The translations under genes were made by a program, and so were the position numbers. This document shows, in pieces, positions 41,702 through 48,124 of a DNA stretch of 64,000 nucleotides. Location: NCBI RefSeq assembly GCF_008254045.1, contig NZ_CP042425.1, forward strand, positions 6,882,001 to 6,946,000, in the 5' to 3' direction. Numbering within the stretch: position 1 is the stretch's first letter; each line of letters starts with the position of its first letter. This DNA is from Limnoglobus roseus. GTDB taxonomy: Bacteria > Planctomycetota > Planctomycetia > Gemmatales > Gemmataceae. The notes beneath the pieces are model-generated. The model made no database searches and was not told the DNA's origin. It was given only the letters and a program-made list of their open reading frames with translations.

Positions 41702-42988
41702 ATGAAATTTACTCGCCGGAAGGACGCCGCATCCGGTCAGGAGGTTCGGGGGGCGTTTTCGGAATACGATGATGGGGTGAAACAAACTGCCGATCCGCCC
41801 CTCGATACCCTTTTGACAGCCGTACTCGGCGGCGACTTCGTCCGGGCGACCTTCGGCGGATTGCCGCGGCGTGACCCCGGTACGGCGTGGATTCGCGTGG
41901 TCGTCCGGCCGGTCGAAGTGCGCGGCGAGCCGCGGATTCAGTTCGAACAGTTCGAGCGCCGGCAGGCGTTCACGAAAAACGAAACGCGGGAAGAGGCCGA
42001 GGCAACGCTGCGCGGGTTGCACGCGATCGGGTTCGCCAACGTCTACGTCCGAACGCGGCATGGGGAACTCGAAATCCGGCTGAGCAAGAAGGGAAAAGCC
42101 CACGTCTCACGACGGTCGGTCGGCGAAGCAGTTCCCGACTCAGGCCACAACCGCCAGAAGGAACTGCCGTTGCCCGAGGGAAGGGCCGACCGACTGCTCG
42201 AAACGATGGGGATCCTCACCGCCGACGGACAGGTGCGGGCGAGCATGCGGCCGAAGTTCACGCAGATCAACGAGTTTCTCAAGCACCTGCAACACGTTCT
42301 CGAACCGACCGGGCTGAAGTCCCATGGACGGCCGGTCGAGATTCTCGACTGCGGGTGCGGGTCGAGCTACCTCACGCTCGCCGTTCATCACTACCTCAAC
42401 CACGTTCTGGGCGTTCCGGCCACGTTGCTGGGAGTGGACGTGAACGAGAGTGTCATTCGCAAGAGCGTCGAGAAAGCCGAGCGGTTGAAAGAGGAGGGGT
42501 TGTCGTTCGCGTGCGGGCGGATCGGCGAAATGAGTACGCGGGCCGACATCGTCGTCGCGCTCCATGCGTGCGACACGGCCACCGACGATGCCGTGGCACA
42601 GGCGGTGCGGAGCGAGGCGAAGTTGCTGATGAGCGTGCCGTGCTGCCACCATCATTTGAACCGCTTACTACAGGCGGCCGGGCCGGCGGAAGCCCTGAAG
42701 CCGATGCTACGGCACGGCATCCTGCACGAGCGCACGGCAGACATTCTCACCGACTCGTTCCGGGCACTGGCCCTGCGCGTCATGGGGTATCGGGTGGACG
42801 TTGTCGAGTTCGTCAGCCCGGAGCACACGGCCCGCAACTTGATGATCCGGGCGGTTCGCACGGGACACGCCGGAGAGGTTGCGGCCGTGAGGGAGTACCG
42901 CGCGCTGAAGGAGTTTTGGGGCGTGACGCCGTACATCGAAACCGCCCTCGGCGAGCCGTTCCAGCGGTTGATGGCCGGCGGCGTGTAA
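41702..42988 (+). CDS. class I SAM-dependent methyltransferase (METTL25/RRNAD1-like)
   Basis: Up to 428 residues. An N-terminal region (about 25-150) of unknown fold is followed by a methyltransferase domain with the SAM motif PVEILDCGCGSSYLTLAVHH (about 212-231), LLGVDVNESVIRKSVEKAE (acidic loop) and VVALHACDTATDDAVAQAVR, then SVPCCHHHLNRLL, a combination typical of Methyltransf_32/METTL25-like proteins. Substrate is unknown, perhaps RNA or protein. The start 41702 lacks a good ribosome site; GTG 41777 (just before the conserved DPPLDTLLTAVLGGDF) is an alternative. The 3' end of the gene is part of a duplicated segment. Confidence 0.85.
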   Translation: MKFTRRKDAASGQEVRGAFSEYDDGVKQTADPPLDTLLTAVLGGDFVRATFGGLPRRDPGTAWIRVVVRPVEVRGEPRIQFEQFERRQAFTKNETREEAEATLRGLHAIGFANVYVRTRHGELEIRLSKKGKAHVSRRSVGEAVPDSGHNRQKELPLPEGRADRLLETMGILTADGQVRASMRPKFTQINEFLKHLQHVLEPTGLKSHGRPVEILDCGCGSSYLTLAVHHYLNHVLGVPATLLGVDVNESVIRKSVEKAERLKEEGLSFACGRIGEMSTRADIVVALHACDTATDDAVAQAVRSEAKLLMSVPCCHHHLNRLLQAAGPAEALKPMLRHGILHERTADILTDSFRALALRVMGYRVDVVEFVSPEHTARNLMIRAVRTGHAGEVAAVREYRALKEFWGVTPYIETALGEPFQRLMAGGV

Positions 42989-43105
42989 CAGTGCCCGGCC
43001 GAGAACTTTTCTCCTTCACCGCTTGATTCCCGTTCCACCAGTTTCTTTATTCCAGCGGTTGGTGGCCGGCGACGTGTAACAGTGCCCCGCCGAGAACTTT
43101 TCTCC
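42961..43105. repeat. 54-bp direct repeat containing the methyltransferase 3' end
   Basis: 42961-43014 and 43052-43105 match at 51 of 54 positions by eye (start CCAGCGGTTG, shared GAGAACTTTTCTCC end). Copy 1 encodes the last codons and stop of the methyltransferase; copy 2 is non-coding with the frame remnant, separated by 37 unrelated bases. Confidence 0.85.
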
Positions 43106-43162
43106 CGCTCTTCGATCTGTTACACTCGGGGCGTCCCATTCTCTCCGCACCGGGAGAACATC

Positions 43163-43708
43163 ATGCCGCGGTTCCTCATCGGCCTCACTACTCTGGCCCT
43201 CATTTTCGGCGTGAGCTTGGCCGCGCCCGTGCCGAAGACGGCGAAGCCGGTGGTTGGCGAAACGAACGAGAACGGCCTCATCACGACTCACCGAGAGAAG
43301 CTCCAACTCGCGGCGAGTTCCGAGTGGGCGAACTGGCCGGTGGCCCACGCCTTCGACGGGAAGGCGGAGACGTCGTGGTACTCGAACAACGGCGACGCCC
43401 CGCAAAACGGCAAGACGCCGACGATTACTGTGACGTTCCCCGAAGACGTTCGGATGAAGCGCGTGACCGTTCTCGGCAACCGCGACCCGCAATACCCGAC
43501 CGGCTACTTCGTCCTAGAGGGCAAGTTCGAACTGCTCGACAAGGACGACAAGGTGCTGGAGACGCACGAGATGAAGGCGGCCGGCGAGAAGCACGACTTC
43601 GACTGGGTTCTGAAGAAGCTCACCACGGTGCGGGCCGTTCGCTTCACTATGACGAAGGACGAGGGGCAGACGGGGTGCGTGGGTATCGGCGAGTTTCAGG
43701 TGGAATAG
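43163..43708 (+). CDS. secreted F5/8-type C (discoidin-like) domain protein
   Basis: A 181-residue exported protein from ATG 43163 (GGGAG upstream) with signal peptide MPRFLIGLTTLALIFGVSLA. The mature part is one galactose-binding-like jelly roll (about 45-181): WPVAHAFDGKAETSWYSNNG, TPTITVTFPEDVRMKRVTVL, FVLEGKFELLDKDDKVLETH, VRAVRFTMTKDEGQTGCVGI then GEFQVE, typical of discoidin/F5-8C domains that bind carbohydrates or surfaces. No enzyme domain is attached. Confidence 0.85.
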   Translation: MPRFLIGLTTLALIFGVSLAAPVPKTAKPVVGETNENGLITTHREKLQLAASSEWANWPVAHAFDGKAETSWYSNNGDAPQNGKTPTITVTFPEDVRMKRVTVLGNRDPQYPTGYFVLEGKFELLDKDDKVLETHEMKAAGEKHDFDWVLKKLTTVRAVRFTMTKDEGQTGCVGIGEFQVE

Positions 43709-43723
43709 CGTCCGTTACGGGGC

Positions 43724-44137
43724 ATGTTGCGGTTGCGTCGAATTCTTGGCTACCTGTGGGCGAGTCCGAATACGCTCCTGGGATTGCTGGTGTTGCCGAT
43801 GGCTCTCGCCACGGGCGGGGCCGTCCAAGTCGTGCGCGGCGTAGTCGAGATTCACGGCGGGTTCGCCCGATGGTTTCTCGCCCGCGGACTGCCGACGGCG
43901 ATCCCGATTTTCGGCCCGGCCGCCGCACTGACGCTCGGACACGTCGTTCTTGGGCAGGACCGAGAGTGTTTGGATAAGAGCCGCGATCACGAACACGTCC
44001 ACGTTCGGCAGTACGAGCGGTGGGGGCCGTTCTTCCTGCCGGCGTATTTCTTCGCCAGCTTTCTCGCGTGGCGGCGCGGCCAAGATCCGTACTTCGACAA
44101 CCGCTTCGAGCGCGAGGCTTACGGCACGGCGTCCTGA
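43724..44137 (+). CDS. conserved membrane protein with HExxH-like motif
   Basis: A 137-residue protein, 15 bases after the discoidin gene. Two hydrophobic segments (PNTLLGLLVLPMALATGG; GLPTAIPIFGPAAALTLGHV) precede DHEHVHVRQYERWGPFFLPA and DPYFDNRFEREAYGTA. HEHVH fits HExxH and could bind zinc, with the Glu in FEREAY as a possible third ligand. The family is a conserved hypothetical found in other bacteria as I recall it, without known function. Its last 19 bases overlap the convergent SRPBCC gene. Confidence 0.75.
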   Translation: MLRLRRILGYLWASPNTLLGLLVLPMALATGGAVQVVRGVVEIHGGFARWFLARGLPTAIPIFGPAAALTLGHVVLGQDRECLDKSRDHEHVHVRQYERWGPFFLPAYFFASFLAWRRGQDPYFDNRFEREAYGTAS

Positions 44138-44568
44138 AGTTTCGTCCGCACACTTTGCCAGAGATCACTCAGCAGCGACTGGACTTGCGATTGCAGCAGC
44201 GACGATGGGGCTAGTTTGAGTAGTCCGCTTCGCGACGTGATCTCCGCGGTCCAATCCACGTTCGTTCCACCGGCCGCGTCGTCGAACGACAGCTTCGTCA
44301 TCACGCCGAGTCCGGCCCCGGCCGTGCGATTCGCCAAGGTGAATGTCACGGACTCGCCCGGTGTGCGTCCGGTGATCGCCAACTGCGATTCGAGGGTCGC
44401 GGTCGCGAACCCGAGACGGGCTTTCGCCTGCCACTCGGCTGCGTCGGCGGACGCGGACCGCACGACCGCATCCGGCACGCAAGCGGCAAGGAAAGCGGCG
44501 TCGGACAATTTCCCCGCAACGAGTGCTCTCGTGAATGGGAACGCTTCGAAACCAGAAAATCGGAGCAT
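44119..44568 (-). CDS. SRPBCC / CoxG-like protein
   Basis: A 149-residue START/SRPBCC superfamily protein. It starts at ATG 44568 (MLRFSGFEAFPFTRALVAGK), has the CoxG-like AAFLAACVPDAVVRSASADA, KARLGFATATLESQLAITGR, GESVTFTLANRTAGAGLGVM, a strand GGTNVDWTAEITSRSGLLKL and the long C-terminal helix LLQSQVQSLLSDLWQSVRTK. CoxG relatives bind lipids or quinones near membranes. No CO dehydrogenase genes are adjacent, so the role is open. Confidence 0.8.
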   Translation of the reverse strand: MLRFSGFEAFPFTRALVAGKLSDAAFLAACVPDAVVRSASADAAEWQAKARLGFATATLESQLAITGRTPGESVTFTLANRTAGAGLGVMTKLSFDDAAGGTNVDWTAEITSRSGLLKLAPSSLLQSQVQSLLSDLWQSVRTKLQDAVP

Positions 44569-44762
44569 TCCACCCAAGTTAGCACCCGCGGTCGTTTCGT
44601 CTTCCCACGGCGGGGAAAAAATGCGAGGATTTTTTTGGCAAGATGCGAGAAGAGGGGCGTCCCGTCTCCTATACATTCTGGGTAGTCTCTTTCCCTCCGC
44701 CCGCCCCGGGGCGTCTTGCGCTTGCGAACGAACGACCAAGGAGCCATCTCATTCAACCGATA

Positions 44763-45713
44763 ATGCCGCGGCCAACCCTACCCGCCGCTCCCCAACCGGC
44801 CGCCTTCAAACGAGCCGTGCAGACAATATTCGCCTGGGTCAACGTCCTCCCCTTCTTGGCGATTCACGTCGCCTGCGTCTCGGTGTTCTTCGTCGAGTTC
44901 CACTGGTGGGCGGTCGCCCTGTTCGCCGTCACGTACAGCCTGCGGGTCTGGGGATTGACGGCCGGGTTCCACCGGTACTTCGCCCACCGTGCGTACAAGA
45001 CGTCTCGCTGGTTCCAGTTCGTCATCGCCACGTGCGGGTCGGCGGCTCTCCAAAAGGGACCGATGTGGTGGGCCGGCGAACACCGCCAGCACCACCGGCA
45101 CTCCGACCAAGACGGCGACCCGCACTCGCCGATCAAGAAGTCGGTCTTCTGGGCGCACATCGGCTGGGTCATCGACCGCAACAACGGCGACACCGACTGG
45201 CACGAGATGAAGGACTGGACGAAGTATCCGGAACTGGCGTGGCTCGACCGCTTCCACTGGGTGCCGCCGGCGCTGCTCGGCTTCGCGTGTTGGTACTTCG
45301 GTGGGGCGACGGGGCTGGTCTGGGGCTTCGTCCTCAGCACGGTGGCCGTGTACCACGTCACCTTCTGCGTGAACTCGGTCTGTCACCTGTTCGGCTACCG
45401 CCGCTTCGAGACGACCGACCACAGCCGGAACAACTGGCTGATCGCTCTCTTGACCTTCGGCGAAGGCTGGCACAACAACCACCACCACTATCAAAGCAGT
45501 GCCCGCCAGGGCTTCGCGTGGTACGAGGTGGACGTCTCGTACTACTCGCTCAAGATGCTGTCGTGGTTCGGGCTGGTTTGGGACGTGCGTGAACCGACGG
45601 CTCGGGCGAAGCAAAAGAACCTGATCGGGGCCAAGCCGGCCGCGCAAGTCGTGCAGGGCCAACTGCCGACCGTCGAGCAAGAGTCGGTGAAGGAAACGCC
45701 GGTCGCGGGTTGA
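44763..45713 (+). CDS. acyl-CoA / fatty acid delta-9 desaturase
   Basis: A 316-residue membrane di-iron desaturase. The three His boxes are HRYFAH, EHRQHH (WWAGEHRQHHRHSDQDGDPH) and HNNHHH (GEGWHNNHHHYQ), in the order of stearoyl-CoA desaturases, with four membrane helices in between (VLPFLAIHVACVSVFF; WAVALFAVTYSLRVWGL; PPALLGFACWYFGG; GFVLSTVAVYHVTFCVNS). ATG 44763 is the start giving the family N-terminus. It inserts a double bond into C16-C18 acyl chains to tune membrane fluidity. The C-terminal 40 residues are a non-conserved tail. Confidence 0.95.
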   Translation: MPRPTLPAAPQPAAFKRAVQTIFAWVNVLPFLAIHVACVSVFFVEFHWWAVALFAVTYSLRVWGLTAGFHRYFAHRAYKTSRWFQFVIATCGSAALQKGPMWWAGEHRQHHRHSDQDGDPHSPIKKSVFWAHIGWVIDRNNGDTDWHEMKDWTKYPELAWLDRFHWVPPALLGFACWYFGGATGLVWGFVLSTVAVYHVTFCVNSVCHLFGYRRFETTDHSRNNWLIALLTFGEGWHNNHHHYQSSARQGFAWYEVDVSYYSLKMLSWFGLVWDVREPTARAKQKNLIGAKPAAQVVQGQLPTVEQESVKETPVAG

Positions 45714-45824
45714 GCCGCGACTGAAGACGATATGACGACGGCATGGGGATGACCCGTGCCGTTTTCGTTTTCCGGCCTGTAGAGAGTGCTATAGCCTGGT
45801 GATCAAGTAATACGGAAAACCAGC

Positions 45825-46175
45825 TCAAGCGATCGGCGAGCCTTCACGCAACGCAGAAGGCGAACTCACGGTCGGCAAAGACCTCGCGGCGTTCAGGACA
45901 AGCATCCCGATGAGAAGCATCGTGATGTAGCTGATAATCACGAGTTGCGTCTGCCACGCGCTCGCATTTTCGGCTGCTCGCCACCGTTCAGAAAGGTCTT
46001 CTTGCAGTCGTGTGTGATATTCGCTGGAGGGCAACTCCGATGTTGGCCTATTCTCGCTCAACGCGATCATTCGGTTGTTTTTCGTGATGTTGACGCGGCC
46101 ATTAATAATCGCGGCGATAGTCCCGACTAGGATTAAAGCGAAACCGGCCAAACGGAGTTTGCGATCTGCAGTCAT
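45825..46175 (-). CDS. hypothetical two-helix membrane protein
   Basis: A 116-residue protein from ATG 46175 with AAAGGGA just upstream. Two membrane helices (LRLAGFALILVGTIAAIING and LVIISYITMLLIGMLVLNA) enclose a charged loop of about 50 residues (ITKNNRMIALSENRPTSELP ... LSERWRAAENASAWQ), which should lie on one side. No family recognised. It starts 27 bases after the next gene's stop. Confidence 0.65.
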   Translation of the reverse strand: MTADRKLRLAGFALILVGTIAAIINGRVNITKNNRMIALSENRPTSELPSSEYHTRLQEDLSERWRAAENASAWQTQLVIISYITMLLIGMLVLNAARSLPTVSSPSALREGSPIA

Positions 46176-46202
46176 CTGCCATCCCTTTGAAATCAACGTC
46201 GG

Positions 46203-46928
46203 TTACTTCTTCCCCTTCTTCTCGGCCTCGGCCTTTAACTTCGCCTCGTATTCCTTGATGTACTTCTCCGGCTCGTCCTTGAAGGCGTCGCGGCAGCCCG
46301 AACAGCAGACGTAATACGTCTTCCCGCCGTGCGTGACGCGCATCGTGCCGGTCCCGCCGCTGACGACGCATTCCGGGCCTTTCGGCACGTCCGCGAAACT
46401 CTCGCCTTCCTTCGTCTCGCCGACCTGGAATTGACGCGCGAACGATGCCGCCGCGGTCGGTTTCGAGTCCAGGCGGTAGAGGTAGCGGTTGGAGTGCAAT
46501 AGCGTGAACACGAGCCGCTCGGTGGTCTTCGCCGTGTCGTCGGTGCGGTCGAGCGTGAGAACCTGTTCCTTCCCCTTGCCCGGGGTTAACGGCCCCTGGA
46601 AGGTGAGCGACTTCTTATCGGTGGTCGTGACCTCGAAGGTGTACGCCTTCTTGTCGGCGAGGTACCGCAGGTCGCCGGTCTTGTAGTGCGGGCTTTTGTC
46701 GAAGGTGGCCGTCAGCCACACGTCGTCGCCCTTGAAGTGCCACTCCCACGCGACCGTTTCCGACCAGAACTCTTTCGGCTTGCCACCCGCCGTATCCGGG
46801 ATTCCGGTCCCCTTCCACTTGCCGACGAACAGGTTGAACGGCTTCAACGCTTCTTTCGCGTTCGCCGGTGCGGGATCGGCCGCCGGAGTAACGAAGAGAC
46901 ACGCCAGCGCGAGTGTCAGCGATCCCAT
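46203..46928 (-). CDS. secreted DUF1579-like protein with C-terminal YHS/TRASH-type metal site
   Basis: A 241-residue exported protein (signal MGSLTLALACLFVTPAAADP-like N-terminus). Residues about 28-165 are a beta-rich lipocalin-like domain (FNLFVGKWKGTGIPD, WEWHFKGDDVWLTATFD, LVFTLLHSNRYLYRL). Residues about 185-230 have GPECVVSGGTGTMRVTHGGK then TYYVCCSGCRDAFKDEPEKY, a C...CC-x2-C pattern as in YHS/TRASH metal-binding modules. The end is Lys/Glu rich. A metal-sensing or metal-handling role outside the cytoplasm is inferred. Confidence 0.75.
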   Translation of the reverse strand: MGSLTLALACLFVTPAADPAPANAKEALKPFNLFVGKWKGTGIPDTAGGKPKEFWSETVAWEWHFKGDDVWLTATFDKSPHYKTGDLRYLADKKAYTFEVTTTDKKSLTFQGPLTPGKGKEQVLTLDRTDDTAKTTERLVFTLLHSNRYLYRLDSKPTAAASFARQFQVGETKEGESFADVPKGPECVVSGGTGTMRVTHGGKTYYVCCSGCRDAFKDEPEKYIKEYEAKLKAEAEKKGKK

Positions 46929-46986
46929 GAGAAAACCTCGGAACGGGGCGGGGATGCGGATACGACGTTGCTCGACGCCGTCGGTT

Positions 46987-47424
46987 TCAGGCGTGGGTGT
47001 GCTGCCGCTTGAAGTGCTCGGCCACCTTCTCCATCGGCACGTGCCAGCCGCAGTCGTCGCACGGCGGGATCGTGGGGTAGCATTTCAGGCAGTAGAGCGG
47101 CCCGCCGTGCAGGAACTGCTCGATCCGCTTCTTCTCGCCGCCGCTCAGGCCGTCCGCGTTCATCGGGAAACTGACCGGCGTCTTACACTTCTCGCACGGT
47201 TTCTGGTTCTGGTGCTCGATGACGGGCTTGAAGTGGTCGTGGACGCCCCGCGCGACGACGCCGGTGCCGACGCACAGCGGGCAGGTCATGCCGAACTGCG
47301 CGAGGATCGCCTTGCGGATGAAGTCACTCTTGTTCGGCAGGTTGTCGAGGAACTCGGCCAACTCTTCTTCGACCTTGAACGCCACGATCTGGGATTTCGA
47401 GGTCTTCTGCGGTTTCCGCGCCAT
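46987..47424 (-). CDS. ribbon-helix-helix plus multi-zinc-knuckle protein
   Basis: A 145-residue cytoplasmic protein from ATG 47424. The N-terminus (SKSQIVAFKVEEELAEFLDN, KSDFIRKAILAQF) is a ribbon-helix-helix DNA-binding fold. Then come CPLCVGTG, CEKCKTPVSF, CLKCYPTIPPCDDCGWHVPM and a final HFKRQHTH, i.e. four CxxC pairs and a C2H2-like tail, enough for two or three zinc sites. GLSGGEKKRIEQFL lies between. Likely a transcriptional regulator; target unknown. A longer upstream frame is unlike protein. Confidence 0.8.
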   Translation of the reverse strand: MARKPQKTSKSQIVAFKVEEELAEFLDNLPNKSDFIRKAILAQFGMTCPLCVGTGVVARGVHDHFKPVIEHQNQKPCEKCKTPVSFPMNADGLSGGEKKRIEQFLHGGPLYCLKCYPTIPPCDDCGWHVPMEKVAEHFKRQHTHA

Positions 47425-47511
47425 GAATGGGGTCCCGTCCGCTGGTGTGTGTACTGCAATCGTAAGCGGTGGGCCGTCGGTTCGCAACGGTCAGGGGGCG
47501 TGCGGTGTGCA

Positions 47512-47571
47512 AAAAAACACTCGACCGGCCGTTTCCGGTCGCGCGAGCGCAACAGGAAAGGCCGGTCGAGT
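47512..47571 (-). terminator. rho-independent terminator for the 47591 gene
   Basis: On the minus strand ACTCGACCGGCC (47571-47560) pairs with its complement (47530-47519), extended by TTTCC/GGAAA, and is followed at once by seven T (47518-47512). Strong classical form. Confidence 0.9.
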
Positions 47572-47590
47572 CGTTGAACCTATGGGGTTC

Positions 47591-47896
47591 TTAGTTCTTC
47601 TTCTTGCCGCCGACCATCTTGATTTCGGTGACGGTGTCCTTTTCGACGGTCACTTCGAGCTTGCCCTTGCCTTCCTTCATCTTGCCGAGCGACTCGATGC
47701 CCTTGTCGTTCGGCACGTCCTTGTCGCCGCGCTTGAAGGTCGTCTTGTCGGTGACCTTCAGGACCTTTTCCTTGTCGCCGTCCTTGACGGTCAGTTCCTT
47801 CTTGTCGGCGTCGTACTTGACGAACGCGACTTCGCCAGCGATGAGGAGGCCGAACGAGCAAGCGAGGGCGGCCAGGGCCAGAGCAAACTTACGCAT
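47591..47896 (-). CDS. small secreted Lys-rich hypothetical protein
   Basis: A 101-residue exported protein: signal peptide MRKFALALAALACSFGLLIAG, then a beta-strand-rich, highly charged domain (EVAFVKYDADKKELTVKDGD, VLKVTDKTTFKRGDKDVPND, KLEVTVEKDTVTEIKMVGGK). Small proteins of this style are recurrent in Gemmata-type genomes. It has its own strong terminator. Function unknown. Confidence 0.8.
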   Translation of the reverse strand: MRKFALALAALACSFGLLIAGEVAFVKYDADKKELTVKDGDKEKVLKVTDKTTFKRGDKDVPNDKGIESLGKMKEGKGKLEVTVEKDTVTEIKMVGGKKKN

Positions 47897-48124
47897 GGGT
47901 GAACCCTTAACAAGAGAACGGGGGTGTGATCCTTACCGCCGCGACACCCCGTCGAGCGGGAGAGGATCAAGAGTCGGAATCCGGTGCGGAGGATTCCACA
48001 CAGTCTGGTTAGAGGCAGGTGGTGAGAAGTCAATGAGTAACTCTCGCCTCGCCTTTCGCCACCGACTCACGATATGATGAACCCACCTCCCGTCGTTCTG
48101 TTCCGCGACAATCCGAAATTTCGC

